The notes: a model not told the origin generated them from the letters alone. Positions 32,272 to 46,435 are shown, counted from the first letter of the stretch. The stretch is DNA of 64,000 nucleotides from Hydrogenophaga sp. IBVHS2 (GCF_002127215.1 NZ_NFUT01000002.1:186001-250000); one strand, 5' to 3'. Made by a program: numbers and translations.

Positions 32272-34677
32272 TCAGAACGGCTTGGCGATCCGCTGCAGGA
32301 TCGGGTTCACGCTGGCCTGGGCCAGGTCGAGGCGGGTCTGTGCGTCGGCAAAGCCGGAGCCCCATTCCATGACCCAGGCCGGCCACCGGGCCGCATGCGC
32401 TGCCAGGATGTCGTGGCCTTCCCAGCCCAGCAGCAGTCCGTGCACCGCGTAGTCCAGGTCGGGACCGCCGGCAGCGGTCAGGCTCAGCAGGTCGCCCGCG
32501 TGCGGGTGGCGCGCCAGCCCGGGCGGCAGGCGCAGTCCCACCGCCTGGGCGTGTGCCTTCAGGGCGGCGAGCTGCGTATGGCGCCCGGCCAGACGGGTCT
32601 GCAGCGCCCGCAGCATGTCGCACGCCTGCGTTTCGGAGGGATCGAGCGCACGCCACAGGGTGTTCAGCTCGGCGTGCAGCAGGGCCAGTGCGGTCAGGGC
32701 ATTCTGGCGCCGCTCCTCCAGCAGGGCGGCGTCCCTCAGGTCGGTCGTGGCCAGGGTGGCGTCCGCGCGGTCGAATGCCCGGGCGGTCTGCACCGCGCGG
32801 CCCATGCGGCCGCCATCCAGCCACAGCAGGCTGGTGTGCAGCAGCAGTTCCTGCGCGAAGCTGACCGTGGGGCTGTCGCGTTCGGCTGGACCCATCCGGG
32901 TGCCGAGGCGCGTTGGCGTCGGCGCGTTGACCTGACTGTCACGGACCTGCTGCATCGCCTCGGCCAGCTGCGCCCGGCCGGTGCCGGGGCGCAGGGCCTG
33001 GACCGTGGTGTGGTGCTGCCGGGCACCCGCCTGCAGCAGGGCCTGGCCGAGCAGGGGCCAGCTGGGTGAAAGCCCACGAAGGTGGGCATCGCGGATCTCC
33101 TGACCGGTGGCGCCGCAGTGCAGGGCCGGCGCCACCGTGTCGGCACGGGCGCCGCAGGCCGCCAGGTACATCAGCCGCCGTGGCGACCAGCCATCGACGG
33201 GTGACGGAGCACCGCGCATGACCAGCGCGCTGTGCAGCGACAGGGCCTGGTCGATCAGCGGGCTCTCGGACTTGACCTGCTGGCGCAGGCGGATCAGGTG
33301 GTCGGGCAGGGCGCTGCCGTGTTCCGCTGCAGTGGCCTGCGCCTTGTCGAGGAACCTGACCAGCTCCTTGTTGAGGGCACGGGTCTCGTGCAGCCCCCTG
33401 GCCGCCCCTTGCAGCGGCTGGTCCAGCGCCCGCTCATAGAGCCGCAGCGCGCTGCGGACCGGATAGTCCTCGGGACGGGACAGCGGCTCCACATCCTGGG
33501 CCGTCCTGCGCGGCGGCACGCCCTTCGGGTCGCGGGATTCATGGCACCGGGCCAACCCTTGTTCCAGGGGAATGCGCAGCGCAAGGCTGTCGTGGCGGCT
33601 GCACTCGCGGGCCTGCAGCGCGCCGAGCTGGCCGGTTCGCACACCCTCCAGCCGCTGCCAGGTCCGATCGGTGCCGAGGTCGCGCCGGATCTCGGGGCTG
33701 GTCCAGTCCGTCGTGGCCTCCCGCACCGCGACCCGGTTGCCGAGGTCGTCCCGGGCCATGTCCAGCCGCCGGACGAACGCCGCTGCGGCCTGCGGACCCA
33801 GCGCCCGGGCGGCATCGCGTGCCCACCGATCGCGGTCGATCTGCTCGAGGCGGTCCAACAGGGCCCGGTCGATCACATCGGGCAGGACCGGCTCCGGGCC
33901 GGCCTGCTTCGACGGTGCCACCGGCCCATCCAGGGGCAGCCTCGGGCACAGCCGATGCCCGCTGTCCTGGGGCATCCAGACCAGCTCTGCCGGCGCCAGT
34001 GGCCGACCGATGAGGAAGCCCAGCCAGTCCAGGGCCACGCACTGGCCGATGTGTTCGTGCAGCAGCGGGTTCAGACCGGCATCGACGGCGGGCAGCGCAT
34101 CGGGATCGAACGGGATCAGCATGCCGTAGGTCAGGCCCTGGCCGGTGTGTTCAAACGCGGCGAGGACCGCCGGCGCGGCCCCGGGCATCCCCAGGGTCCG
34201 GGCCAGCGCCATCAGGAAAAGCCCCTGCCGCAGCCGTTGCAGGTCCCGTTCGTTGTGGATCGGCATGAACCAGAGGTGCTGTGTCCCGCCGTGTGCGCTG
34301 CGCCGGTTCACTTCGGTCATGCCCAGCGGGGCGGGCATGCCGCTGCCCGGCGCGGAGGGCAGGGCCTGCCATGTGCGGGCCGCATGGTCCGGCAGGGGCC
34401 AGTCGTCGATGCGGTCTTCGGTGAAGCCGGCCTGTCGGAGCGCGTCGAGTTCGGCGGGGCTCAGCCCCTTCGGGCGGGCCCACTCGGGCAGCGGACCCCG
34501 GAGGCCCACGGGAATCTGGCTGACCCGGGTCGGGTCGAAGGTGTGGCGTTGCGGGGCCGAACGTGTGGGCCGGGCCGGCCTCGGTTCGGTCGGGTGTGTC
34601 GGGGCGGAGGTCCGGTACCGGTCAGGAGGCCGTCGGGCGCTGCCGGTGGGTGTGTCGGGTGTGGATGTACCTTGCAT
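32272..34677 (-). CDS. Large effector-like protein A with degenerate kinase-like region (801 aa)
   Basis: Not recognised as a named family. Residues 1-60 are disordered, rich in Pro, Arg and Thr. The module KGLSPAELDALRQAGFTEDR (70-89) matches those in B and C. Residues 118-256 align in order with the kinase-like part of B: N-lobe strands (QHLWFMPI), helix LQRLRQGLFLMALARTLG, then LDWLGFLIGRPLAPAELVW (216-234) where B has its catalytic loop, and HRLCPRLPLDGPVAPS (241-256) where B has its metal-binding loop. The Asp/Asn residues are replaced, so I read it as a pseudokinase. The remaining 540 residues are predicted helical. It is the first gene of the four, 99 bp after pgi on the same strand, with no terminator between. 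Confidence 0.68.
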   Translation of the reverse strand: MQGTSTPDTPTGSARRPPDRYRTSAPTHPTEPRPARPTRSAPQRHTFDPTRVSQIPVGLRGPLPEWARPKGLSPAELDALRQAGFTEDRIDDWPLPDHAARTWQALPSAPGSGMPAPLGMTEVNRRSAHGGTQHLWFMPIHNERDLQRLRQGLFLMALARTLGMPGAAPAVLAAFEHTGQGLTYGMLIPFDPDALPAVDAGLNPLLHEHIGQCVALDWLGFLIGRPLAPAELVWMPQDSGHRLCPRLPLDGPVAPSKQAGPEPVLPDVIDRALLDRLEQIDRDRWARDAARALGPQAAAAFVRRLDMARDDLGNRVAVREATTDWTSPEIRRDLGTDRTWQRLEGVRTGQLGALQARECSRHDSLALRIPLEQGLARCHESRDPKGVPPRRTAQDVEPLSRPEDYPVRSALRLYERALDQPLQGAARGLHETRALNKELVRFLDKAQATAAEHGSALPDHLIRLRQQVKSESPLIDQALSLHSALVMRGAPSPVDGWSPRRLMYLAACGARADTVAPALHCGATGQEIRDAHLRGLSPSWPLLGQALLQAGARQHHTTVQALRPGTGRAQLAEAMQQVRDSQVNAPTPTRLGTRMGPAERDSPTVSFAQELLLHTSLLWLDGGRMGRAVQTARAFDRADATLATTDLRDAALLEERRQNALTALALLHAELNTLWRALDPSETQACDMLRALQTRLAGRHTQLAALKAHAQAVGLRLPPGLARHPHAGDLLSLTAAGGPDLDYAVHGLLLGWEGHDILAAHAARWPAWVMEWGSGFADAQTRLDLAQASVNPILQRIAKPF

Positions 34678-34738
34678 GGCGGGTCGGGGTCGGGGTCGAA
34701 GAACCCGGCTGGGTGGAGCCGATGTGGGCTTCCACTCC

Positions 34739-34757
34739 TCACCAATTCATGATCCGC
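34739..34757. promoter_or_regulatory. TCACCAAT element upstream of gene A
   Basis: The sequence TCACCAATTCATGATCCGC resembles the element ahead of gene D (ACCAATCCATCACCAATCCGC): both have ACCAAT, a pyrimidine, CAT, then ATCCGC after a short gap. It lies 62 bp before the gene A start. Shared upstream sequence supports common control of the two ends of the cluster. Confidence 0.4.
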
Positions 34758-34776
34758 CGCGGGGCCCGACTGCCGG

Positions 34777-36375
34777 CTACCGCCCCTGTTCCATCGCCTT
34801 GGCCAGGGTCTTGCCCAGTTCCACACCCCACTGGTCGTAGGCATTGATGTTCCACAGCGCCGCCTGGCAGAACACCCGGTGCTCGAACAGCGCGGCCAGT
34901 GCGCCCAGGCTGGACGGATCGAGCTGCTCCAGCCAGAAGATGTGGCTGGGCGTGTTGCCGTGAAACTGGCGGTGCGGTGCCAGGGCCTGTGCCTCGGCCT
35001 CGGGCATGCCCTGCCGGCGCAGCATGGCCAGGGTGTCCTCCAGGCTGCGTCCCCGGGCCATGGCCTCGGCCTGGGCCAGCAGGTTGCGGTTGACCAGGGC
35101 CAGATGGTCGGCGGCCAGCGGCAGCGGGGTGTCGTCGGTGCGCACACCGATGAAGTCCACCGCCACCTTGTGACGGCCCTGGTGGATCAGCTGGTAGAAG
35201 GCGTGCTGGCCGTCCATGCCCAGACCACCCCAGATCACGGGACCGGTGTCCACCGTGACCGGCACGCCGTCGAGGTGGGTGTGCTTGCCGTTGCTCTCCA
35301 TGTCCATCTGCTGCACATAGGGCGTGAAGCGGCCCAGGCGCGCGGTGTAGGCGGCCAGCATCAGGCTGGGCATGGCCAGGAAGTTGCGGTTCCACACACC
35401 GTGCAGGGCCAGCCGCATGGGCAGGTTGCGCGCCGGCGGGGCCTGCAGGAAGTGCTGGTCCATGGCACGGGCGCCGGCCAGCAGCTGCAGGAAGGCGTCG
35501 CGCCCGATGGCCACCGCCAGCGGCAGGCCCAGCGCGGACCACAGCGAATAGCGCCCGCCCACCCAGTCGCTGAACAGGAAGGTGCGCTCGGGCGGATGGC
35601 CGTGCTTCGCGGCCTCGTCGGGGGCGGCAGTCACTGCCACCAGATGCCGGTGCAGGCCGTGGTCGGGGATGCCCTGGTCCCGCAGCCAGCGGCGCGCGGT
35701 GGCGGCGTTGGCCAGCGTTTCCTGGGTGGTGAAGGTCTTGCTGGCCACGATGAACAGGGTGCGGCGCGCATCGAGCGTGCGCAGCACGCTCCACAGCGCC
35801 CAGGCGTCGGGGTTGGCCAGGTAGTGCACCCGCACCGCCGGGTGGGCCAGGTGGGCCAGGGCCTCGGTGGCCATGCGCGGTCCGAGGTCGGAGCCGCCGA
35901 TGCCGATGTTCACCACGTCGGTGTAGGCCTGTCCACTGGATCCCAGTATCTGGCCGGCGCGCAGCTGCTCGGCAAAGCCGGTCATGCGGTCGAGCTCGCG
36001 CGCCACACTCCCGCTCACCTCCGCCGGCCAGGGGTGGGGTGCGTCGGCCGTGGCCGCACCGCCGCGCAGGGCCACGTGCAGCACCGGGCGCTGCTCGGTG
36101 GTGTTGATGGCCTCGCCCCGGAACATGGCGTCGCGCTGGCCGGGCAGGTCGGCCTGCACGGCCAGCTCCACCAGGGCGGCTTCCACCTCGGGGGTCAGGC
36201 GCTGGCGGGTGGCATCCAGCGTGATGCCGGCCGCCTGCAGGGTCAGGCGTTGCGTGCGGCCGGGCTCGGACGCCAGCAGCTCGCGCAGGTGCGGCTGGGG
36301 TGCCTGGGCCAGTGCGGCCAGGCGTTGCCAGGCGGGCAGGTCGACGGGGTGGGGACGGGGTGCAGGTACGGTCAT
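34777..36375 (-). CDS. pgi: Glucose-6-phosphate isomerase
   Basis: The 532-residue protein has the isomerase signatures: [18 protein letters not shown] with the phosphate-binding SDLG loop, SKTFTTQET, the second signature region around [13 protein letters not shown], and [12 protein letters not shown] near the C-terminus with the catalytic-region lysine. It interconverts glucose-6-phosphate and fructose-6-phosphate, linking the Entner-Doudoroff operon to gluconeogenesis. The ATG at 36375 overlaps the eda stop codon (ATGA), which settles the start; a longer frame runs antisense into eda and edd. It is the last gene of the zwf operon and directly precedes gene A. Confidence 0.96.
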   Translation of the reverse strand: MTVPAPRPHPVDLPAWQRLAALAQAPQPHLRELLASEPGRTQRLTLQAAGITLDATRQRLTPEVEAALVELAVQADLPGQRDAMFRGEAINTTEQRPVLHVALRGGAATADAPHPWPAEVSGSVARELDRMTGFAEQLRAGQILGSSGQAYTDVVNIGIGGSDLGPRMATEALAHLAHPAVRVHYLANPDAWALWSVLRTLDARRTLFIVASKTFTTQETLANAATARRWLRDQGIPDHGLHRHLVAVTAAPDEAAKHGHPPERTFLFSDWVGGRYSLWSALGLPLAVAIGRDAFLQLLAGARAMDQHFLQAPPARNLPMRLALHGVWNRNFLAMPSLMLAAYTARLGRFTPYVQQMDMESNGKHTHLDGVPVTVDTGPVIWGGLGMDGQHAFYQLIHQGRHKVAVDFIGVRTDDTPLPLAADHLALVNRNLLAQAEAMARGRSLEDTLAMLRRQGMPEAEAQALAPHRQFHGNTPSHIFWLEQLDPSSLGALAALFEHRVFCQAALWNINAYDQWGVELGKTLAKAMEQGR

Positions 36376-37009
36376 GCGGAGCGGGACAGGGCGGTGGCCT
36401 CGCGGGCCAGCCGGGTGATGCGGGACCAGTCGCCAGCGGCCAGGGCATCGGCCGGGGTGAGCCAGGAACCGCCGGCCATGGCCACATTGGGCAAGGCCAG
36501 GAAAGAGGGCAGATTGTCGGGGGTCAGCCCGCCGGTGGGGCAGAAGCGCACATCGGGCAGCGGGGCGGCCAGTGCCTTGAGCAGTGCGGCACCGCCGGCC
36601 TGCACCGCCGGAAAGAGCTTCTGGAGCAGGAAGCCGTGCTCGCGGGCCCGCATCACCTCGCCGGGGGTCATGACGCCGGGAATGAAGGGCAGGCCCGCGG
36701 CCCGCACGGCGTCCACCAGCGCATCGGTGCAGCCGGGCGACAGGGCGAAGCGGGCACCGGCGTCCACCACGCGGGGCACGTCGGCCGCGCGGGTGACGGT
36801 GCCGGCGCCCAGGTGCATGGCCGGCACGGCCCGGGCCACCGCCTCGATGGCGTCCAGCGCCGCATCCGACCGCAGGGTGATCTCCATGACATCGATGCCG
36901 CCTTCGAGCAGCGCCTGGGCCAGTGGCACGGCGGTGCGGGCGTCGTCGATCACCACCACCGGCACCACGCGGGAGCGGAAGGCGGGCAGGGCAGGCAGGC
37001 GGGTGGCGC

Positions 37010-37013
<4 letters not shown>
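36372..37013 (-). CDS. eda: 2-keto-3-deoxy-6-phosphogluconate aldolase
   Basis: A 213-residue class I aldolase. The conserved EITLRS segment (Glu in the active site) and the Schiff-base lysine in LLQKLFPAV are present, together with [12 protein letters not shown] and GGSWL phosphate-binding loops. It splits KDPG into pyruvate and glyceraldehyde-3-phosphate, the final step of the Entner-Doudoroff pathway. Both ends overlap neighbours by ATGA junctions (edd upstream, pgi downstream), so the gene is tightly coupled in the operon. Length and motifs are those of the trimeric bacterial enzyme. Confidence 0.95.
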
Positions 37014-38875
<1,862 letters not shown>

Positions 38876-38881
38876 CGGGGT

Positions 38882-39640
38882 TCAGGGAGCCAGCCAGACA
38901 TGCATGGGCGGCAGTGGCCGGTCGGTGGTGCCGCACAGCAGCAGCGAGAGGGGGCGTTCCGCCGACGACGGCGCCTGCAGCGCCTGGCGGTACACCGATT
39001 GCTTGACCGCCCCGCACAGCGGGAGTTCCAGCAGCCCGGCACCACGCAGCGCGGTCAGGCTCAGGGTGAGGCGGGCATGCGGTGCCCGGCTCGGGCGGGT
39101 CCAGGCGACCGCCTCGGCCGTGGCCAGGGCCTGGGCGGTGCCGGGTGCGTCCGGGAACAGCGAGGCGGTGTGACCGTCCTCGCCCAGACCCAGCACCACC
39201 ACGTCGGCCGGCAGCAGCGGCGCCATGCGCCGGCTGGCCGCGCGGGCCAGCTCGTCCAGGTCGCGGGTGTCCAGCGCCTCGGGAGCGTCGGGCAGGGCAT
39301 CGAAGAAAGGCACGAAGCGCGCCGCGATGGCGTGTTCCTGCAGCAGGTGGCGGCGCACCAGCGCGGCGTTGCTGTCGGCGTGCAGCGGCGGCACGCAACG
39401 CTCGTCGACCGGGATCACATGCACCCGGGCCCAGGGCAGCGGCAGGCGGCGCAGCGCCTCGAACAGCGGGACCGGGCTGCGGCCACCCGAGACCGCCAGC
39501 GTGGCCTGCCCCCGCTGTGCCATGGCCGCCTCCAGCGCCTGCCCGATGTGCGCTGCCAGCGCGGGCCAGAGGGTGTCGGCCGGCTGATGGAGGTGCTCGT
39601 GCACCGGGGCGGGCAGGGGGACGGCGTCGTTCGGCGGCAT
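38882..39640 (-). CDS. pgl: 6-phosphogluconolactonase
   Basis: A 252-residue protein of the Pgl/glucosamine-6-phosphate isomerase-like fold. It contains LAVSGGRSPVPLFEAL (phosphate-binding loop), HVIPVDERCVPPLHADSN and LGLGEDGHTASLFPDAP with the active-site histidine region. It hydrolyses 6-phosphogluconolactone to 6-phosphogluconate between zwf and edd steps, matching its position between those genes. The ATG at 39640 starts just before the first conserved helix; a longer frame reads antisense through zwf. Gap to zwf is 14 bp. Confidence 0.93.
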   Translation of the reverse strand: MPPNDAVPLPAPVHEHLHQPADTLWPALAAHIGQALEAAMAQRGQATLAVSGGRSPVPLFEALRRLPLPWARVHVIPVDERCVPPLHADSNAALVRRHLLQEHAIAARFVPFFDALPDAPEALDTRDLDELARAASRRMAPLLPADVVVLGLGEDGHTASLFPDAPGTAQALATAEAVAWTRPSRAPHARLTLSLTALRGAGLLELPLCGAVKQSVYRQALQAPSSAERPLSLLLCGTTDRPLPPMHVWLAP

Positions 39641-39654
39641 GGCGGTTCTCGTGG

Positions 39655-41127
<1,473 letters not shown>

Positions 41128-41149
41128 CGGGCGGTTACGGAAAAATTCG

Positions 41150-41180
41150 ATCTTAATGTAATCAAGTTACATGGCGGTAA
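41150..41180 (-). promoter_or_regulatory. Possible zwf promoter
   Basis: On the minus strand TTACCG (41180-41175) and TAAGAT (41155-41150) stand 19 bp apart, 23 bp before the zwf start codon. The HexR-like palindrome lies between the hexamers, where a bound repressor would block RNA polymerase. The hexamers match the consensus only in part. Confidence 0.35.
41156..41172. promoter_or_regulatory. HexR-like operator at the zwf promoter
   Basis: The palindrome ATGTAA-TCAAG-TTACAT matches the known HexR box of Proteobacteria (TGTAAT-n-ATTACA type). HexR is an RpiR-family repressor released by KDPG and controls zwf, edd, pgl and eda. The site overlaps the last codons of the ABC ATPase gene. No hexR gene is in the window. 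Confidence 0.7.
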
Positions 41181-41859
41181 CGGAATGCGCCGGCGCCATG
41201 GGGTGCAGGCCGTCGTCGCGCAGCTGCAGCACCCGGTCGGCCCGGGCGGCCGCTCCGGTGGAATGGGTCACCAGCACCAGCGAGGCGCCGTGTTCGCGCG
41301 TCTGCTGCTGCAGCACGTCCATCACGGTGGCGGCGGTGGCGGGGTCCAGGTTGCCGGTGGGCTCGTCGGCCAGCACCAGGGCCGGTCGGTGCACCAGGGC
41401 GCGGGCCATGGCCACCCGCTGCAGCTGTCCGCCCGATAGTTCGGCCGGCAGCCGCTGCCCCAGGCCCTGCAGGCCCACGGCGGCGAGCAGTTCGTCCACC
41501 CGCTGCGGTTCGCGGCGGCCCAGCAGCATCAGCGGCAGGGCCACGTTCTGCGCCACGTCCAGGTGCGGCAGCACATGGAAGGCCTGGAACACGAAGCCCA
41601 GGTGGGCGCGGCGCCACAGCGCCTGCGCGGTCTCGTCGAGCGCACCGAGGTCGGTCACCTGGCCGTCGGTGCCGGTCCAGGTGACGCGGCCTTCGCTCCA
41701 GGTGTCCAGCGCGGCCATGCAGTTGAGCAGGCTCGATTTGCCGACACCCGATTCGCCGACGATGGCCACGAACTCGCCCTGCGCCACTTGCAGGTTCACC
41801 TGGCTGAAGACGCGGGTGGTGCCGTACTGCTTGGAGAGTTGGTGGAGCTGCAGTGTCAT
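41167..41859 (-). CDS. ABC transporter ATP-binding protein, LolD/MacB-like
   Basis: A 230-residue ATPase with Walker [10 protein letters not shown] (usual form GPSGSGKS), Q-loop in [15 protein letters not shown], signature [15 protein letters not shown], Walker [14 protein letters not shown] and switch His in LVTHS. The DEPTGNLD motif and length match the LolD/MacB/FtsE group, which extract lipoproteins or act mechanically across the envelope. No permease follows: the next gene downstream is zwf. The start overlaps the miaA stop (ATGA), so it is coupled to miaA expression. Its partner must be encoded elsewhere. Confidence 0.88.
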   Translation of the reverse strand: MTLQLHQLSKQYGTTRVFSQVNLQVAQGEFVAIVGESGVGKSSLLNCMAALDTWSEGRVTWTGTDGQVTDLGALDETAQALWRRAHLGFVFQAFHVLPHLDVAQNVALPLMLLGRREPQRVDELLAAVGLQGLGQRLPAELSGGQLQRVAMARALVHRPALVLADEPTGNLDPATAATVMDVLQQQTREHGASLVLVTHSTGAAARADRVLQLRDDGLHPMAPAHSVTAM

Positions 41860-42836
41860 GGTGTCGACGTTGAAGGGCCGAGCCAGTCGGTGGCGATGGC
41901 CAGCACCTGGGCCAGTGCATCTGGCGCGTCGCAGGCCACCACGCGGCGCTCGGGCATGGAACGCAGCCAGGTGAGCTGGCGCTTGGCGAGTTGCCGGGTG
42001 GCGGCGATGCCGCGTTCGCGCAGGTCGGCGCGGGTGTCGGGGTCGGGCGGGTCGCTGCGGTCCAGCGCTTCCCAGGTCTGGCGGTAGCCCACGCAGCGCA
42101 TGGAGGGCAGGTCGGGGTGCAGGTCGCCCCGGGCGCGCAGCGCACGCACCTCGTCGATCAGTCCGCCGTCCAGCATGGCATCGAAGCGTTCGGCAATGCG
42201 GCCATGCAGCCAGGCACGGTCCTGCGGTTCGAGCGACATCAGGTGCTGCGGCAGCAAGGGGCTTTGCGGATTGTGGGTGCGGCCGCTCTGCCAGGCCGAC
42301 ATCGGCCGGCCCGACACCGCATGCACCTCCAGCGCCCGCTGGATGCGCTGTGCGTCGTTGGGGAACAGCCGTGCGGCGGTCACCGGGTCCACCCGCTGCA
42401 GCTCGGCATGCAGCGCCGGCCAGCCTTCGGCCCGGGCCCGGGCCTCGATGGCTTCGCGCACCGCTGCATCGGCCGTGGGCATGTCGTCCAGCCCGACCAG
42501 CAGGGCCTTGAAGTACAGCATCGTGCCGCCCACCAGCACGGCGGTGCGGCCGCGCGCGGCGATCTGGTCCACCAGCCGGGTGGCATCCCGCACGAAGGCG
42601 GCCGCGCCGTAGGCCTCGGTCGGCTCGATGACGTCGATCAGGTGGTGCGGCACCTGGGCCCGTTCGGCCAGGGTGGGCTTGGCGGTGCCGATGTCCATGC
42701 CCCGGTACACCAGCGCCGAGTCGACGCTGACGATCTCGACCGGCCAGTGCCCGGCCAGCGCCAGCGACGCCGCGCTCTTGCCGCTGGCCGTGGGGCCGGC
42801 CAGGGCGATGCAGCGCGGGCGGGCAGCAGGGTTCAT
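41856..42836 (-). CDS. miaA: tRNA dimethylallyltransferase
   Basis: The 326-residue enzyme transfers dimethylallyl to N6 of A37 in tRNAs reading UNN codons. It shows the P-loop [16 protein letters not shown], then [38 protein letters not shown] and [16 protein letters not shown], all canonical MiaA blocks. [12 protein letters not shown] near the C-terminus is the tRNA-binding arginine-rich strand. It lies 7 bp after the Bcr-like exporter and overlaps the ABC ATPase. In many Burkholderiales miaA lies close to mutL; here gdhA, a hydrolase and an exporter intervene. Confidence 0.96.
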   Translation of the reverse strand: MNPAARPRCIALAGPTASGKSAASLALAGHWPVEIVSVDSALVYRGMDIGTAKPTLAERAQVPHHLIDVIEPTEAYGAAAFVRDATRLVDQIAARGRTAVLVGGTMLYFKALLVGLDDMPTADAAVREAIEARARAEGWPALHAELQRVDPVTAARLFPNDAQRIQRALEVHAVSGRPMSAWQSGRTHNPQSPLLPQHLMSLEPQDRAWLHGRIAERFDAMLDGGLIDEVRALRARGDLHPDLPSMRCVGYRQTWEALDRSDPPDPDTRADLRERGIAATRQLAKRQLTWLRSMPERRVVACDAPDALAQVLAIATDWLGPSTSTP

Positions 42837-42843
42837 GCCGGAT

Positions 42844-44118
42844 TCAGGGCGTCGTGGATGCCGCGGCCAGCGGCGTGGCGGGTGCTTCGCCGTGTCGCCG
42901 GACCAGGGTCCAGGCGCACAGGGCGCACAGCACGCCCCAGAACCAGATGCCCTGCGTCAACGGCAGCACGCTGCCCTGGCCCGGGCCGAAGGCGGCCATG
43001 CTGTGACCCAGCCAGCTGCCCATGCCGAAGGCGGTGACCATCATGATCAGCCCGGCCAGTGCCGATGCCGCACCGGCCGACTGCGGGAACGGTGCCACCG
43101 CGCCGCTCTGGCCGCAGGGCTGGTGCACGCCGTGGGCCACCATGAACAGATAGAACGGCAGCACGATGGCCCACACCGCCTGCACGCCGGCCAGCGCCAG
43201 CAGCCCCATGGTGCTGCCCCCCACCAGCGACAGCCCGCCCGCCACCGCCACGGTGCGCCGCACGCCCAGCCGGGCCAGCAGACGGCGGCACAGCACGGTG
43301 CCGGCGATGTAGCTCAGCGACATGGTGAACATCAGCAGGCCGTACTGCGTCTTGCTCAGCCCCAGCGTCTGGATGAACACGAAGGACGACGCCGCCAGGA
43401 AGGTGAACAGGCCGCCGTAGGAGGCCGTGGCCAGCAGGGCATAGGCCCGGAAGGTGGGGTGGCGCGCGATGCGCACCCAGTTGCCGATCAGCACCCGGGG
43501 CTGCAGGGCCTGCGGGTTGGGCTGGCGCACCGTCTCGCGGAAGCGCCACGCGATGATGGCCAGGGTGACCGCCCCGAACACGCCGATCAGCAGCAGCGCA
43601 GCGCGCCAGCCCAGCAGGTCGGACGAAAGCCCCCCCAGCGGCGCACTGCAGCAGGCGATGACCCCCAGGCCGGTGAGCCCGCGCGACATGAACCGGGCGC
43701 CTTCGGCCGGTGCATACAGGTCGCGCACGATGGCGCGGGCGCACATCACCGACGCGCCCAGTGCGGCGCCCTGCACCGCACGCCAGGTGATCAGCTGTTC
43801 CATGCTGCCGGCCAGCGCGCTGCCCAGCGAAGCCGCCACGAAGGCACCCAGGCCGATCAGCAGGATGGGCTTGCGCCCGAAGCGGTCCGACAGCGGCCCC
43901 CACACCATCTGCGACAGGCCGAAGGCCAGCAGCAGCGCGGTGAGCGTGAGCTGCGCCTGCGACATGGGTGCTGCAAAGCCGGTGGTGAGCGCGGGCAGCG
44001 CGGGCAGGTACAGGTCGGTGGCCACCGGCTGCAGGCCCAGCAGCAGGGCCAGGGCCAGCACCACGAAACCGGGGCTCATGGCCGCCGGTGCAGCGGCTGT
44101 GGAAGGGGAAGCGGACAT
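42844..44118 (-). CDS. Bcr/CflA family multidrug efflux MFS transporter
   Basis: A 424-residue protein with twelve predicted membrane helices. The conserved MFS loop 2-3 motif is seen in [16 protein letters not shown], and motif C-like residues occur in [14 protein letters not shown]. The N-terminal [10 protein letters not shown] segment is typical of the Bcr/CflA subgroup, which exports bicyclomycin, chloramphenicol or cysteine-type compounds. Substrate cannot be told. It is separated by 37 bp from the lipoprotein hydrolase upstream and by 7 bp from miaA downstream. Confidence 0.88.
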   Translation of the reverse strand: MSASPSTAAAPAAMSPGFVVLALALLLGLQPVATDLYLPALPALTTGFAAPMSQAQLTLTALLLAFGLSQMVWGPLSDRFGRKPILLIGLGAFVAASLGSALAGSMEQLITWRAVQGAALGASVMCARAIVRDLYAPAEGARFMSRGLTGLGVIACCSAPLGGLSSDLLGWRAALLLIGVFGAVTLAIIAWRFRETVRQPNPQALQPRVLIGNWVRIARHPTFRAYALLATASYGGLFTFLAASSFVFIQTLGLSKTQYGLLMFTMSLSYIAGTVLCRRLLARLGVRRTVAVAGGLSLVGGSTMGLLALAGVQAVWAIVLPFYLFMVAHGVHQPCGQSGAVAPFPQSAGAASALAGLIMMVTAFGMGSWLGHSMAAFGPGQGSVLPLTQGIWFWGVLCALCAWTLVRRHGEAPATPLAAASTTP

Positions 44119-44155
44119 CCGGTCGAGGGTAGCAGAAGCCCTGCCCGGTCCAGCT

Positions 44156-45019
44156 TCAGCGCATGGCTTGCGGTGGCTCGCCCAGACCGAACAGCTCGGC
44201 CACGGCCTGCCGGTATTGCGGCTGCCCCACCGAGTTGGTGTTGTGGTGCGAACCGCCCTCGACCAGCACGAAGGCCTTGGGGCCGCGCGCCGCCTCGAAC
44301 AGCTTCTGGCCCAGTTCGGGCTTGATCAGCCGGTCCTCGCTGCCGTGCACCACCAGCAGCGGCGAGCCGATGTCGGCCACCTTGCGCACCGACTCGAAAC
44401 GTTGCGTGATCAGGGGCGAGATCGGCAGCCAGCCCCAGCGGAAGGTGCTCACCACATCGGGGATGGAGGTGAAGGTGCCTTCGACCAGGGTGCCCCGCTC
44501 GTCCTTCACCTGGCGGGCCAGTTCGATGGCGATGGCCCCGCCCAGCGAGTGGCCGAAGATGTAGCGCGGGCGATCCGGGTGGCGCTGCGCCAGCCAGTCC
44601 CAGGCGGCGCGGGCGTCTTCGGCGGCCAGGCTCTCGGAGGGCAGTTGCCGGGTGCTCTTGCCGAAGCCCCGGTAGTCCACCGCCAGCACCGAGAATCCCA
44701 GCTCCTGCATGCGCCGGATCCGGAAGGCCGATCCGGTCACGTTCCAGCGCGCACCATGCAGGTACAGCAGCACCGGGGCATCGGCGCGCTGGCGCAGGTC
44801 GGGGTGCGGGTGCCACAGGCCATGCAGCCTGACCGGCTCCGAGGTTTCGGCCGAGGTGAACTCGATCCACACGTCGTCCATGTCTTCGGCGGCCAGCGAT
44901 CCGCCCGACCAGGTGCGGTCCGAGGGCTGGAAGATCCACTGGCGCTGCTTCTCGTCCAGCGTTGCGCACCCGGCCAGCAGACCGAGCGACACCACCAGAA
45001 GGGCAATCAGGCGCTTCAT
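44156..45019 (-). CDS. Alpha/beta-hydrolase lipoprotein
   Basis: The 287-residue protein starts with a lipoprotein signal (LGLLAGC, lipidated Cys18), followed by an alpha/beta-hydrolase domain. The nucleophile elbow is GHSLGG (Ser in the middle), with the acid in GSEDRLI and the catalytic histidine in GGSHHN. The oxyanion strand LLYLHGARWNVTG precedes it. It resembles the ABHD12/13-like serine hydrolases whose substrates in bacteria are unknown. The residue at +2 after the Cys is Ala, so sorting to the outer membrane is expected. The ATG at 45019 gives the intact signal; an upstream in-frame start adds nine residues without purpose. Confidence 0.87.
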   Translation of the reverse strand: MKRLIALLVVSLGLLAGCATLDEKQRQWIFQPSDRTWSGGSLAAEDMDDVWIEFTSAETSEPVRLHGLWHPHPDLRQRADAPVLLYLHGARWNVTGSAFRIRRMQELGFSVLAVDYRGFGKSTRQLPSESLAAEDARAAWDWLAQRHPDRPRYIFGHSLGGAIAIELARQVKDERGTLVEGTFTSIPDVVSTFRWGWLPISPLITQRFESVRKVADIGSPLLVVHGSEDRLIKPELGQKLFEAARGPKAFVLVEGGSHHNTNSVGQPQYRQAVAELFGLGEPPQAMR

Positions 45020-45080
45020 GGAAAGGGTGGAGCACCCCGGGACCAAAAAGTTCAGCCGGGCCTGATCGCCCGGCCCGGCC

Positions 45081-46424
<1,344 letters not shown>

Positions 46425-46435
46425 CGGGTCATGCT

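Noticed and set aside
23893..34677. Cluster as a prophage or integrative element
   Set aside because: No integrase, transposase, tRNA, direct-repeat boundary or phage structural gene flanks the four genes; xerD at 61 kb is the chromosomal recombinase.
34678..34776. hrp-type PIP box (TTCG-n16-TTCG) ahead of gene A
   Set aside because: Only one TTCG occurs at a suitable distance; no second half-site at 15-16 bp. Nothing matching was found ahead of gene D either, so type III regulation is not supported by this motif.
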